A stretch of DNA of 64,000 nucleotides from Brevibacillus sp. DP1.3A (GCF_013284245.2 NZ_CP085876.1:879001-943000), one strand, 5' to 3'. Counted from the first letter of the stretch, positions 17,956-26,386 are shown. Notes: a model not told the origin generated them from the letters alone. Program-made: numbers and translations.

Positions 17956-18054
17956 TTACTTATGACATGCAATTGTTAAAATTGGAAGGGGAAGCAATTT
18001 CATTTCTTGAACGTTTTGATTATTAGAAAGTTGTGCTTTCACTACCTTTTTCAT
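17956..18054 (-). CDS. short peptide gene 1, 32 residues, putative RiPP precursor
   Basis: ATG at 18054, TAA at 17956-17958. An AAAGGA ribosome site lies 11 bases before the ATG. The peptide begins MKKVVKAQL, continues through a polar stretch to VQEMK (15-19), then has a hydrophobic tail LPLPILTIACHK. The N-terminal half closely matches peptide 2 (same MKKVVK, same Asn12, same VQEMK at the same positions), whereas the tail is different except for Leu21 and the single Cys30. A conserved leader with a variable core is typical of precursors that are modified after translation. There is no hydrophobic signal peptide, so Sec export is unlikely. Two prolines (22 and 24) are in the tail. Lies between peptide 2 and a hairpin followed by the HExxH gene. 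Confidence 0.75.
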   Translation of the reverse strand: MKKVVKAQLSNNQNVQEMKLLPLPILTIACHK

Positions 18055-18116
18055 GAGAAATCCCGTCCTTTCCAAAATTTTTATATACGGTGATCATGTA
18101 TGCTTTTTTGACTCTC

Positions 18117-18212
18117 TTACAAGCACAGATCAACAACTACACGCCATTTCAGCGCTTTCATTTCTTGCACTTGTTTGTTCTTGTTTACTGCTACTTTTAC
18201 GACCTTTTTCAT
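18117..18212 (-). CDS. short peptide gene 2, 31 residues, putative RiPP precursor
   Basis: ATG at 18212, TAA at 18117-18119. A near-perfect AAAGGAGG ribosome site ends 9 bases before the ATG, which makes chance very unlikely. The peptide begins MKKVVKVAV, has a Lys/Asn/Gln-rich middle and VQEMK at 15-19, then the tail ALKWRVVVDLCL. It is the first gene of the unit and the paralogue of peptide 1: identical residues cluster in the N-terminal half, while the tail is unrelated apart from Leu21 and Cys30. The tail carries Trp23, Arg24, Asp28 and Cys30, all possible sites for modification. No exporter or protease gene is adjacent. Confidence 0.78.
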   Translation of the reverse strand: MKKVVKVAVNKNKQVQEMKALKWRVVVDLCL

Positions 18213-18280
18213 GAGTTCACACCTCCTTTCTATACAAATGGAATTATGTGCACTTTCTATCAACAAAAGGCTTAGTTGTA

Positions 18281-18310
18281 ATTATAAGGAAAATTGACAA
18301 TTCATTTCAA
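18281..18310 (-). promoter_or_regulatory. sigma-A promoter of the two-peptide/HExxH operon
   Basis: On the minus strand TTGAAA, an 18-base spacer and a perfect TATAAT lie about 70 bases before the ATG of peptide 2. Divergent from the brnQ promoter. Confidence 0.65.
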
Positions 18311-18354
18311 GTTAAGAAAAATAAATATTTTCTGAAATATATAAATTTGATTAA

Positions 18355-18520
18355 TGGTGGCTTATTCCAGGGAAGGTACTTCCTGCTGCGACACTAGGGG
18401 TGCTTGTAGTAAACTGTATCAGGGGTGTAAGCTTGATATCCGGCAACTTGGAGTAATTGAGCTCATAGCGATTGGAGTGTCTTTCTCTTACGAGGGGAGC
18501 GGTACTTTGAGTTATGTATG
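18355..18520 (+). pseudogene. possible decayed membrane-protein fragment
   Basis: Three plus-strand frames each hold short protein-like, hydrophobic pieces: one reads VLPAATLGVLVVNC then VSLISGNLE before a stop, another continues as GVIELIAIGVSFSYE. This is the pattern of a frameshifted relic of a membrane protein. No start or ribosome site remains. It fills the gap between the two divergent promoters. No T-box motif is present here, although brnQ genes sometimes have one. Confidence 0.25.
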
Positions 18521-18521
18521 T

Positions 18522-18550
18522 TTGAAAAGAATGTTTATTTAGAGTATAGT
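18522..18550 (+). promoter_or_regulatory. sigma-A promoter of brnQ
   Basis: TTGAAA, a 17-base spacer and TATAGT, about 88 bases before the GTG start of brnQ. Confidence 0.55.
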
Positions 18551-18637
18551 ATCAGAATGAATAAATGAAGGTTGGTTAAGTAACCATCTGAATGAACATT
18601 TATGAATGAGAGATATAGAAAAATTAGGAGGATTGTT

Positions 18638-19984
18638 GTGTCACAGAAAGCACCAGTTTCTTTTGTAGTTACGATAGGATTCATGTTATTTGCTTTGTTT
18701 TTTGGGGCGGGCAATTTAATTTTTCCGCCAATGCTTGGCCAATTAGCAGGAACAAATGTATGGATAGCCAATGCAGGTTTTTTGGTAACAGGGGTCGGGT
18801 TACCTTTGTTAGCGATCACAGCCTTTGTTTATTCGGGAAAAGAAGACTTACGCTCCTTAGCCAGTCGTGTGCATCCTGTATTCGGAATTGTTTTCACGAT
18901 TGTTCTATATCTAGCAATCGGTCCGTTTTTTGCGATACCTAGATCCGGCAATGTATCGTTTGATATTGGGGTAAAGCCTTTTCTATCAGAACAGGCAGGT
19001 TCGGCACCGCTGATTCTATTTACCATCCTGTTTTTCGCAATTGCCTGCTTCTTATCGCTCAATCCTATGAAAATTATCCATGTAGTCGGAAAAATCTTAA
19101 CTCCAATTAAATTAACATTTATCGGAATTATTGCAGTAACGGCTATTCTTTATCCAATTGGAGCCCTTCAAGCCCCGCAAGAAGATTACACATCCGATGT
19201 ATTTTTCAAGGGTTTTCAAGAAGGGTATTTAACATTGGATGCGCTTGTAGCTTTTGTTTTTGGAATGATCATCGTGAATGCGATTAAAGAAAAAGGAGTT
19301 ACTGCCAAAAAACAAGTTTTGGCTGCGTGCGCAAAAGCAACAATGATAGCCGGTTTACTTCTCGCTCTTTTCTATACCGCGCTTTCCTTTATGGGTGCCT
19401 CTAGTGTAGAAAAGTTGGGCCACTTAGAAAATGGCGCTGAAGTTTTGGCGAAAGTTTCGAATTACTACTTTGGTTCTTATGGTGCCGTTTTATTGGGATT
19501 AATGATTACAGTGGCATGCTTGACTACAAGTGTAGGGCTTATTACAGCCTGCTCTTCTTTTTTTCATTCATTGTTTCCGAAGATTTCTTACAAAAAATTC
19601 GCGGTTATTTTGTCTGTTTTCAGTACACTCGTTGCCAATATTGGATTAACGCAACTCATTAAGGTTTCCCTTCCAATTTTAATGACCATGTACCCGATTG
19701 CGATCTCGTTACTCTTCTTGACGTTTCTGCACAAAGCATTCAATGGCAGGCCAGAAGTGTATCAAGGAAGCTTACTTTTCACTTTTCTGATTAGTCTGTT
19801 TGATGGCTTAAAGGCTGCTGGAGTCGAAAACAGTGTTGTCCATCATTATTTTACTCAGTTCCTTCCACTGTATGACGTAGGCTTGGGCTGGCTGCTGCCT
19901 TCTCTTATAGGTGGGGTATGTGGATACATGATCAGTGTATTCCGGAAGAATACGTATCACGTTCAAAAACAGAAGGAGGCATGA
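18638..19984 (+). CDS. brnQ: branched-chain amino acid:cation symporter BrnQ
   Basis: Imports leucine, isoleucine and valine with Na+ or H+ across the cytoplasmic membrane. About 448 residues with twelve hydrophobic segments. Family marks are the N-terminal GFMLFALFFGAGNLIFPPMLG, IGPFFAIPRSGNVSFDIG in the third helix region, and FFAIACFLSLNPMKII. The GTG at 18638 is chosen because AGGAGG stands 6 bases before it; an in-frame ATG at 18602 has no ribosome site. The gene is a single unit between its own promoter and terminator. Two modules of the NRPS further downstream carry a valine code, so valine supply could matter to it, but no regulatory link is visible. Confidence 0.92.
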   Translation: MSQKAPVSFVVTIGFMLFALFFGAGNLIFPPMLGQLAGTNVWIANAGFLVTGVGLPLLAITAFVYSGKEDLRSLASRVHPVFGIVFTIVLYLAIGPFFAIPRSGNVSFDIGVKPFLSEQAGSAPLILFTILFFAIACFLSLNPMKIIHVVGKILTPIKLTFIGIIAVTAILYPIGALQAPQEDYTSDVFFKGFQEGYLTLDALVAFVFGMIIVNAIKEKGVTAKKQVLAACAKATMIAGLLLALFYTALSFMGASSVEKLGHLENGAEVLAKVSNYYFGSYGAVLLGLMITVACLTTSVGLITACSSFFHSLFPKISYKKFAVILSVFSTLVANIGLTQLIKVSLPILMTMYPIAISLLFLTFLHKAFNGRPEVYQGSLLFTFLISLFDGLKAAGVENSVVHHYFTQFLPLYDVGLGWLLPSLIGGVCGYMISVFRKNTYHVQKQKEA

Positions 19985-20029
19985 ATCTAACTTTTCACAT
20001 AGACACATGCCACTTAGAAGATGCTTTAC

Positions 20030-20064
20030 AAACCCGTCTCTTACCATATAGGAGACGGGTTTTG
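20030..20064 (+). terminator. Rho-independent terminator after brnQ
   Basis: AACCCGTCTC and GAGACGGGTT form a 10-bp stem with an 11-nt loop, followed by a short T-run. Confidence 0.85.
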
Positions 20065-20194
20065 TTCATAAGTCAATCAGCATCGAGTGATAGTTAAAAA
20101 TATTTTTATTTTTCTAAAGTTTACTGATTGAAGTTACCGATTTTATGGTATTCTATTTTTTGCTATGGATGTCATATATATGGGGTGCATAACG

Positions 20195-20842
20195 ATGATA
20201 GGGCACACGACAGAGAAAGAACGGACGATATTTGATCATACTGGGAATAGGATCAAGACAGAAGACCGAGAGATTCGAATCCTTGCTAAGTATGAGGAAC
20301 CACTGGTTGTCGTGTTAGGAAATGTGCTTAGCGATAGTGAATGCGATGAGCTAATCGAACATTCCAGAGAAAGATTGCAACGCTCAAAAATAGGGGAGGA
20401 TCGTTCAGTCAATTCTATTCGGACGAGCAGCGGGGTGTTCTGCGAGCAGACGGAGACGATTACAAGAATCGAGAAGCGAATCTCTCAAATCATGAACATT
20501 CCTATAGAGCACGGTGATGGCTTGCAAGTTTTACGATATACCCCTGGCCAAGAATACAAACCCCATTATGATTTCTTTGCAGAAACAAGTCGAGCAAGTA
20601 CCAACAATCGCATTAGTACGCTTGTGATGTATTTGAATGATGTGGAGCAAGGCGGAGAAACGGTGTTCCCTTTGCTTCATTTATCTGTTTTTCCTACTAA
20701 AGGCATGGCTGTCTACTTTGAATATTTTTATAGCAATCAAGAATTAAACGAGTTCACTTTGCATGCAGGGACACAAGTGATCCATGGGGAAAAGTGGGTT
20801 GCAACGATGTGGATGAGAAGACAAAGCTTTCGGGTCTCCTAG
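20195..20842 (+). CDS. prolyl-4-hydroxylase-like Fe(II)/2-oxoglutarate dioxygenase
   Basis: About 215 residues, cytoplasmic. It hydroxylates a substrate, probably peptidyl proline, using Fe(II), O2 and 2-oxoglutarate. The iron triad is HYD (His134 and Asp136 when counted from the upstream ATG at 20165) with His207 in VIHGEKW; Lys210 is placed to bind 2-oxoglutarate. YTPGQEYKPHYDFF and YLNDVEQGGETVFP are typical of the bacterial P4H family (as in Bacillus anthracis P4H). The ATG at 20195 is preferred: GGGGTG stands 7 bases before it, while the ATG at 20165 has none. A single gene, 200 bases after brnQ. The target is unknown; a role on the nearby small peptides or on the collagen-like or Ig-like surface proteins is only a thought. 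Confidence 0.9.
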   Translation: MIGHTTEKERTIFDHTGNRIKTEDREIRILAKYEEPLVVVLGNVLSDSECDELIEHSRERLQRSKIGEDRSVNSIRTSSGVFCEQTETITRIEKRISQIMNIPIEHGDGLQVLRYTPGQEYKPHYDFFAETSRASTNNRISTLVMYLNDVEQGGETVFPLLHLSVFPTKGMAVYFEYFYSNQELNEFTLHAGTQVIHGEKWVATMWMRRQSFRVS

Positions 20843-20872
20843 AGGAGGAATCCCCAAATACATATGCGAAAC

Positions 20873-20898
20873 GACCACCTGACAAAGGTGGCTTCTTT
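20873..20898 (+). terminator. weak terminator hairpin after the P4H gene
   Basis: CCACCT and AGGTGG pair around a GACAA loop with CTTCTTT following. Short stem and imperfect T-run, so only a moderate call. Confidence 0.5.
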
Positions 20899-20942
20899 AT
20901 GTCCACAAGCCAAGAGTCGGCTACTTGAACTTCCTTATATAC

Positions 20943-20971
20943 TTGAAACGAATATTATCAAGTGTTAGACT
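20943..20971 (+). promoter_or_regulatory. likely sigma-A promoter of the diguanylate cyclase gene
   Basis: TTGAAA, 17 bases, TAGACT, about 50 bases before the ATG at 21021. Confidence 0.5.
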
Positions 20972-21020
20972 ATTTTTTATTTATTGATTATCTCTCATGT
21001 TAAATACAAGGGGGCATCCG

Positions 21021-22613
21021 ATGCCTGTCTTACAAAAAAAAGCAAACCACTCGAAAAAGATTAGCCTGGTGGCACTATTAACAGGACTAGTCTCTTTATC
21101 CGTTGTTCTGACTGTTACCATTCTCCTTATCTCATTCTATCAATCCAAAAAACAGGCACTGATTCACACGACGTTGACCTTAAATCACACAAGTGCACTC
21201 AAAATGAGTCACACCATAGACGCTTTGATAAAATCCATGCGGAGTAGCTTACAGTATTCGGCGAGCATCTTTTCCGATATGCACGCGATGGATGCAGATG
21301 AAATACATTCGAAGCTTGAATTGATACGTGGTACAAACAACTTTTTTAATTCGATTATCGTGGTGGATGAAACCGGGCTTGTTCGAAGTGTGTCTCCCGA
21401 ATCAATTGGTACAGCAGGAACAAATTTGAAAATGGAAGTGGGGAAAAAGGTACTGGCATTAAAAAAGCCCTATATTTCTGTACCCTATATCACTGCACAT
21501 TCGAATCGTCTCATTTTGCTTATTAGTGAACCCATTTTTGATAAAGACGGAATCTACCGTGGTTTTATCGGGGGAACGATTTATCTTCATGAAGAGAACA
21601 TTTTAAATACGATCCTGGGGAGCAACCCAACGGACGAGCTAGGTTCATCTTTCTACATCGTAGGATCAAACGGTCATTTGTTGTTCCATCGTGATGAAAG
21701 TCGGATCGGAGAGGATATCAGTGCCAATCCAGCCGTGTACAAGCTCACTCAAGGGCAAAGTGGCTATGAACAGATCGTCAACTTGAGGGGACAGACGGAA
21801 TTGGCCGCCTACGTGAAGGTTCCAGAGAACGACTGGGGTGTCGTTGTCGTGTCGAATATCAGTGTTGTTTATGAACAAGTAAATCGTGATATTCAACGCG
21901 TTTTGTTGTATACACTGCCTCCCTTTCTACTATTAATGCTAGTTGTGATTGGACTTGCGCGCAAAGTAGCAAGACCTTTCGTATCCCTGGCCGATCTTGT
22001 GAGCAAGGCAGGTAGAGAAGAGGTTGAGTTCTCGGAAGGTAAACAACATTGGAATCGAGAGGCTGAGCTGTTAACTCGAGCTATTCGCTTTACATTAAAC
22101 GATATCAAAAAACAGACAGATCAGTTGGCTCATGATGCGCGAACAGATCCGTTGACAGGGCTAACAAACCGAAGAACGCTCGAGGAAACCATGCAAAAAT
22201 GGATGATGGAGCAAATCCCCTTTTCTCTTATTATGATGGACCTTGATCGATTTAAATCCATTAATGACACGTATGGTCATCAGTCTGGAGATGAGGTGTT
22301 GAAACATTTTGCAAAAATGATTTCTTCATCACTTCGGCCAGAAGATGTGAGCAGTCGTTTTGGCGGTGAGGAATTTGTTGTCCTTGTTTCCCATGCTGGC
22401 TTGGAAGAGGCCTATCAGGTGGCCGAACGAATACGCCATACCTTAGAAACAAGTACAAATCCAATCGGGCAGCCGCTGACCGTGTCACAAGGCATTGCGC
22501 ACTATCCTTCCCATGCTGTTTCGGCTGAAGATCTGATGCATGTAGCTGACGAGGCCATGTACAAGGCGAAGAGATCAGGTAGGAACCAAACAATGATAGC
22601 GGAAGTGGAGTAA
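21021..22613 (+). CDS. membrane-bound diguanylate cyclase with extracellular Cache sensor
   Basis: Makes cyclic di-GMP from two GTP in response to an outside signal. About 530 residues. Order: first transmembrane helix (about 15-40), a large extracellular Cache-type sensor (about 45-280, with the usual IIVVDETGLVRSVSPE and later GFIGGTIYLHEENI strands), second transmembrane helix (about 295-315), a linker of HAMP type, and a C-terminal GGDEF domain. The active-site loop is GGEEF and an RPED motif stands five residues before it, which is a full inhibitory I-site, so the enzyme should be active and feedback-controlled. The ATG at 21021 is chosen for the AAGGGGG 6 bases upstream; an ATG at 20997 in frame lacks one. 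No EAL domain is fused. Confidence 0.92.
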   Translation: MPVLQKKANHSKKISLVALLTGLVSLSVVLTVTILLISFYQSKKQALIHTTLTLNHTSALKMSHTIDALIKSMRSSLQYSASIFSDMHAMDADEIHSKLELIRGTNNFFNSIIVVDETGLVRSVSPESIGTAGTNLKMEVGKKVLALKKPYISVPYITAHSNRLILLISEPIFDKDGIYRGFIGGTIYLHEENILNTILGSNPTDELGSSFYIVGSNGHLLFHRDESRIGEDISANPAVYKLTQGQSGYEQIVNLRGQTELAAYVKVPENDWGVVVVSNISVVYEQVNRDIQRVLLYTLPPFLLLMLVVIGLARKVARPFVSLADLVSKAGREEVEFSEGKQHWNREAELLTRAIRFTLNDIKKQTDQLAHDARTDPLTGLTNRRTLEETMQKWMMEQIPFSLIMMDLDRFKSINDTYGHQSGDEVLKHFAKMISSSLRPEDVSSRFGGEEFVVLVSHAGLEEAYQVAERIRHTLETSTNPIGQPLTVSQGIAHYPSHAVSAEDLMHVADEAMYKAKRSGRNQTMIAEVE

Positions 22614-22626
22614 TCTATGTGAGGAG

Positions 22627-22657
22627 CGAAGAGGCGAGAGATCGCCTCTTTCTTTTT
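22627..22657 (+). terminator. Rho-independent terminator after the diguanylate cyclase gene
   Basis: AAGAGGCGA and TCGCCTCTT form a 9-bp stem with a short loop, followed by TCTTTTT. Confidence 0.85.
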
Positions 22658-22697
22658 GAAAAAAAATCATTTGTTCGGTGCTAAAAAAGTAAATTCG

Positions 22698-22712
22698 GAG
22701 ATATATTATCTC
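22698..22712. promoter_or_regulatory. palindrome that could be an operator
   Basis: GAGATA TAT TATCTC is a perfect 6-3-6 inverted repeat just upstream of the -35 of the S9 peptidase promoter. It could bind a dimeric regulator; none is identified. Confidence 0.3.
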
Positions 22713-22716
22713 GCTT

Positions 22717-22745
22717 TTGACATATGCATGTAACAAATGGATAAT
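22717..22745 (+). promoter_or_regulatory. sigma-A promoter of the S9 peptidase gene
   Basis: Consensus TTGACA, a 17-base spacer and GATAAT, about 70 bases before the ATG at 22817. Confidence 0.6.
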
Positions 22746-22816
22746 TAAGTAAATTTCTCGTTCGGAAATGTGAAGCACATGATTCTTGTATCTCACTTTG
22801 AAAGAGGGGGATTCAG

Positions 22817-25138
22817 ATGGAGAATGTTGTCACAGGGGAACAGTATGAGAGGGCACAACGCTTGCATCCTGCCAATTATTACGACGCAGTATTCAATGCT
22901 TTTCTCAGGCCAAACTGGATCAGCGGAAATCGCTTCTGGTACATCCGTGAAATCCGTTTGGAAAAGGGTACTGGTAGGCAATATGTGATCGTGGATGCTG
23001 AGAAGAATACGAGTCAGCCAGCATTCGATCACGCACGATTAGCCGTCTGTTTGTCAAGAAGGGCAGGAGAAACGTATAGCGCAGAAACATTGCCACTTGG
23101 GGAACTTTTGTTTACCGAGAATGGATCGTCATTCCAGTTTAAGGTGGGCGGTACTGTCTGGATCTGTGATTTACAGGAATACAGTTGCAAGCCCATAGAT
23201 CATGTTGATAAGCCGTCGATGGATGAACTGCCGTCTCCAGATGGAAAATGGGTGGCGTTCGTATATGATCATAACTTGTATGTTCGGTCACTCGAAACCG
23301 GAAAGCGTATCAGGCTGACCCGCGACGGCAAGGCTTACTATGATTACGGAACCCAACCTGAATGTCGACTCTCGACGGTGGCGGAGCGATTGGCAAACAT
23401 GAAGCTCCCTCCAGTGGTCATTTGGTCCCCTGATTCCAAGATGCTGTTGACCCATCGACTTGACCAAAGAAAGGTGCGCAATTTGCATCTGATTCAATCG
23501 GTTCCGAAGGGCGAAGAAATAAGACCGGTACTGCACTCGTACCGTTATCCACTGGTTGGTGATCCACACGTACCGTTGGCAGAGCTGGTCATCTGTGATT
23601 TGGAAAGGCGAACCACAGTCCAAATTGAAAGCGAGCCTTTACTGGCATGTCCAGTATCACCCCTCACTCCGGGGATGCAAATGGCCGGATGGTCAGCCGA
23701 CAGTAAACAGGTTTATTTCGCCCGGATGTCCCGTGATGCCCGCTCTGTCGATTTTTCCGTAGCGGATCCTTGCTCCGGTGAGGTTTGCACGCTACTGCGG
23801 GAAGAAAGCGATACGTTTTTGAACCAAGACCTGCATAATCTCGGAGCGTCTAATCCGAATATTCGGTTATTGGCCGATGGTTCGTTCATCTGGCACTCAG
23901 AGCGTGATGGGTGGAGCCACCTCTACCATTGCGATGGCAATACGGGGGAAATTCGCAATGCGATCACATCGGGTTCCTGGACGGTACGAAAATTGATGGC
24001 AGTGGACGAGCAGCAGGGATGGGTGTATATCACTGGAGGGGGGCTAGAAGCGGGGCGCGATCCTTATTATCAACACCTGTATCGTGTTCGCCTGGATGGA
24101 ACGGATCTATCGTTGCTGACGCCAGAAGATGCAGAACATGATGTTGTGTTTTCTCCCACTATGAAGTATTTCGTCGATACGTTTTCGCGAGTTGATTTGC
24201 CGCCTGTTTCTGTCCTCCGCTCGATAGATGGCACCCTGATTCGCGAATTGGAGCACGCTGATGTGGAAATGCTGCTCGAGATGGGGTACCAATTTCCAGA
24301 GAGGATTACCGTTAAAGCACGAGACGGTGTGACCGATCTTTATGGGGTGATGCTGCGTCCATTCCCGTTTGATCCTTCACGCAAGTATCCGGTCGTCGAT
24401 TACATTTACGGGGGACCACAGATCATCAATACGCCGAAAGCTTTCGCGCTCGATCCCGGTCGAAGCCATGACCCGCTGGGTGGTGGACAATCATTGGCGC
24501 AGTTGGGCTTTATCGTATTGATCCTAGATGGTATGGGAACACCTTATCGTTCCAAATGGTTCCATGATATCTCAAACGGAAAATTGGAGGAAGCAGGAGG
24601 TTTGCTTGACCATGTGACAGCGGTAAGGCAATTGGCTGAGCGCTACCCGTATGTGGATGTTGATCGGGTAGGCATTTGGGGCTCGTCAGGGGGAGGCTAC
24701 GCTTCGACAAGGGCCATGCTCTCATTTCCTGAGTTTTACAAGGCTGCGGTTTCCACGAGTGGTAATCATGATCAACGGCTGTATATTGCAGCATGGGCGG
24801 AACGCTATCAAGGTTTGTATGATCCGGACCTGTACAGGGATCAAGACAATGCACGTCTGGCAGCCAATCTGAAAGGAAAGCTCTTACTGGTGAGCGGAGA
24901 TATGGATGAAAATGTGCATCCTTCCCAAACGATTCGGATGGCGGATGCGCTGATTAAAGCGGACAAAGATTTTGACATGCTGCTATTGCCCAACCGACAT
25001 CACGGCTTTTCTTTGGAGCCTTACTTTATTCGCAGAAAATGGGATTATTTTGTACGGCACTTGATGAGAACAGAACCTCCGTGGGGAAATCAAATAGCCA
25101 ACAAAAAGGCCAGTGATAAAGAGCCGATAGAGAAATAG
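22817..25138 (+). CDS. S9-family prolyl oligopeptidase / dipeptidyl-peptidase IV-like serine peptidase
   Basis: 773 residues. Cleaves short peptides, usually next to proline. The first 500 residues hold repeated beta-propeller blades with TolB/DPP-IV-like SPDGKWVAF and WSPDSKML motifs. The C-terminal part is an alpha/beta hydrolase with Ser624 in GSSGGGY, an acid at Asp697 in GDMDENVH and His729 in NRHHGF. GAGRDP-like ITGGGLEAGRDPYYQHLYRV and the segment VDYIYGGPQ agree with the DPP-IV group. There is no signal peptide or membrane helix, so it should be cytoplasmic. A GAAAGAGGGGG ribosome site precedes the ATG. Monocistronic with its own promoter, and convergent with the RDD gene. Exact specificity cannot be read from sequence. 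Confidence 0.9.
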   Translation: MENVVTGEQYERAQRLHPANYYDAVFNAFLRPNWISGNRFWYIREIRLEKGTGRQYVIVDAEKNTSQPAFDHARLAVCLSRRAGETYSAETLPLGELLFTENGSSFQFKVGGTVWICDLQEYSCKPIDHVDKPSMDELPSPDGKWVAFVYDHNLYVRSLETGKRIRLTRDGKAYYDYGTQPECRLSTVAERLANMKLPPVVIWSPDSKMLLTHRLDQRKVRNLHLIQSVPKGEEIRPVLHSYRYPLVGDPHVPLAELVICDLERRTTVQIESEPLLACPVSPLTPGMQMAGWSADSKQVYFARMSRDARSVDFSVADPCSGEVCTLLREESDTFLNQDLHNLGASNPNIRLLADGSFIWHSERDGWSHLYHCDGNTGEIRNAITSGSWTVRKLMAVDEQQGWVYITGGGLEAGRDPYYQHLYRVRLDGTDLSLLTPEDAEHDVVFSPTMKYFVDTFSRVDLPPVSVLRSIDGTLIRELEHADVEMLLEMGYQFPERITVKARDGVTDLYGVMLRPFPFDPSRKYPVVDYIYGGPQIINTPKAFALDPGRSHDPLGGGQSLAQLGFIVLILDGMGTPYRSKWFHDISNGKLEEAGGLLDHVTAVRQLAERYPYVDVDRVGIWGSSGGGYASTRAMLSFPEFYKAAVSTSGNHDQRLYIAAWAERYQGLYDPDLYRDQDNARLAANLKGKLLLVSGDMDENVHPSQTIRMADALIKADKDFDMLLLPNRHHGFSLEPYFIRRKWDYFVRHLMRTEPPWGNQIANKKASDKEPIEK

Positions 25139-25169
25139 CATGTGAGTGGAATGAAAACGGAGAAGTGCG

Positions 25170-25207
25170 AAGAGGAGCCCTAAGAAGAGCTCCTCTTTTC
25201 ATTTTTT
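25170..25207. terminator. bidirectional terminator between convergent genes
   Basis: AAGAGGAGC and GCTCCTCTT form a 9-bp stem with a T-run on the plus side. It can end the S9 peptidase transcript, and possibly that of the opposing RDD gene. Confidence 0.75.
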
Positions 25208-25247
25208 ATTGAAACGACGGAGTGTTTTTCCGAGGAGAAGGCAGTCG

Positions 25248-26321
25248 CTATTTTACCTCGCGAAAACTTGCACTGACCTTTTGCAGCTCTTGCTTGAGGG
25301 AATCAAACCTTTTTTCTTCTGTCCAAGCCATGATTTGATGAAAATGTGTAGGCGTTTCGACCAATGTCACAATATAAGCGACCTTAATGCCGTCTACTTC
25401 GCCTTTGGCATTGAATTGGATGGCCACCTGGTTGTCGACTACCGTACGAATCTGTTTATCTACGGATACATTTTCTACACCCTCTTGAAGGTTTGCTTCA
25501 ATGACTTGGGCATAATCTTGAAGCGTGAATGAACTGTCTAGATCCTGCTTCGATTCTGACAGCACCAATACATACTTTTCGCTAAAACGATTGGAGATTT
25601 GTAAACCAGCTTCATCGTGGAGGGCTGAATCCTTGCCCCAATCCGAAGGGGCTGTTATTTGAAATTTTTTATCCTTGCTATAGAAAATTTCTTCGGTAGG
25701 CGTTCTTGATGCGAGATCGACTATCCCAAAAATCACACCAATGATGGATAAAACAGCTACGATGGAGAAGACAACAGCGAGTACGGTTGTTTGCTTTTTG
25801 CTGACGTTGTTCAGATCCTTCACTTTAACTACGTATGTATTCGCTGCTAGATCGCCTAACCGTTGTCTTTTGTCGGAAGCCAACACACTGATTCCGGCTG
25901 GCAACCCGCCTATAAGAAATACATTTGCTTCGAATAGACGAATGAGGGAACGAATAAATGATTTCCATAACCCGGGTGGTCGTCCTTCCGCATTGACAGC
26001 AATGATGCGGAACGTAAATTTTCCGATCGTATATCCGGTAAGTCCTTCTAACAGTACATAATAAGAACATAGGATAATGGCGGCTAGGATGAAGAAGTAG
26101 AGACCGTTAGCGTCTTTATCAATGGAAACCCCAAGTGAGAGCAATCCGATTAGAAAACAAGCGAGAAGAATATGATCAAGAACATGGGCTCCCCATCTCG
26201 TGAAAAAAATCGTTGCCCTGTCGTACGATTTCGATAAATCTCCCATGTTTTTTGGTGGTTCTTGCTGGGGAAGAGGAGAAAACTCTGTCGGTACCAATGG
26301 TGATGGCGGTTGTTGCTCCAA
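25248..26321 (-). CDS. RDD-family membrane protein with C-terminal extracytoplasmic domain
   Basis: About 357 residues. A proline-rich N-terminal tail (PPSPLVPTEFSPLPQQEPP) is followed by an RDD domain with the Arg of FTRWGAHVLDH, the Asp of helix one and GYTIGKFTFRIIAVN, with three membrane segments. A fourth membrane helix (near TVLAVVFSIVAVLSIIGVI) leads to a soluble region of about 130 residues that should face outside and resembles PsbP/DcrB-like folds (SKDKKFQITAPSDWGKD). RDD proteins are of uncertain function; some act in ion transport or stress response. The TTG at 26321 is chosen since AGGAGG stands 9 bases before it; the longer frame starts at an ATG (26366) upstream of that ribosome site. 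Divergent from the next gene. Confidence 0.8.
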   Translation of the reverse strand: MEQQPPSPLVPTEFSPLPQQEPPKNMGDLSKSYDRATIFFTRWGAHVLDHILLACFLIGLLSLGVSIDKDANGLYFFILAAIILCSYYVLLEGLTGYTIGKFTFRIIAVNAEGRPPGLWKSFIRSLIRLFEANVFLIGGLPAGISVLASDKRQRLGDLAANTYVVKVKDLNNVSKKQTTVLAVVFSIVAVLSIIGVIFGIVDLASRTPTEEIFYSKDKKFQITAPSDWGKDSALHDEAGLQISNRFSEKYVLVLSESKQDLDSSFTLQDYAQVIEANLQEGVENVSVDKQIRTVVDNQVAIQFNAKGEVDGIKVAYIVTLVETPTHFHQIMAWTEEKRFDSLKQELQKVSASFREVK

Positions 26322-26356
26322 TTTTGTGCACCTCCTGAAAAATGTAAACATATTAC

Positions 26357-26386
26357 ATTTAACCACTTTGAAAATTGTATTGTCAA
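26357..26386 (-). promoter_or_regulatory. likely sigma-A promoter of the RDD gene
   Basis: On the minus strand TTGACA, an 18-base spacer and TTAAAT, with the -10 about 36 bases before the TTG start. Confidence 0.45.

Noticed and set aside
18090..18275. 61-codon plus-strand frame at the peptide locus
   Set aside because: It is the shadow of peptide gene 2 and its ribosome site on the other strand; it has no ribosome site itself.
18350..18620. T-box riboswitch before brnQ
   Set aside because: No AGGGUGGNACCGCG-like T-box sequence or clear antiterminator was found.
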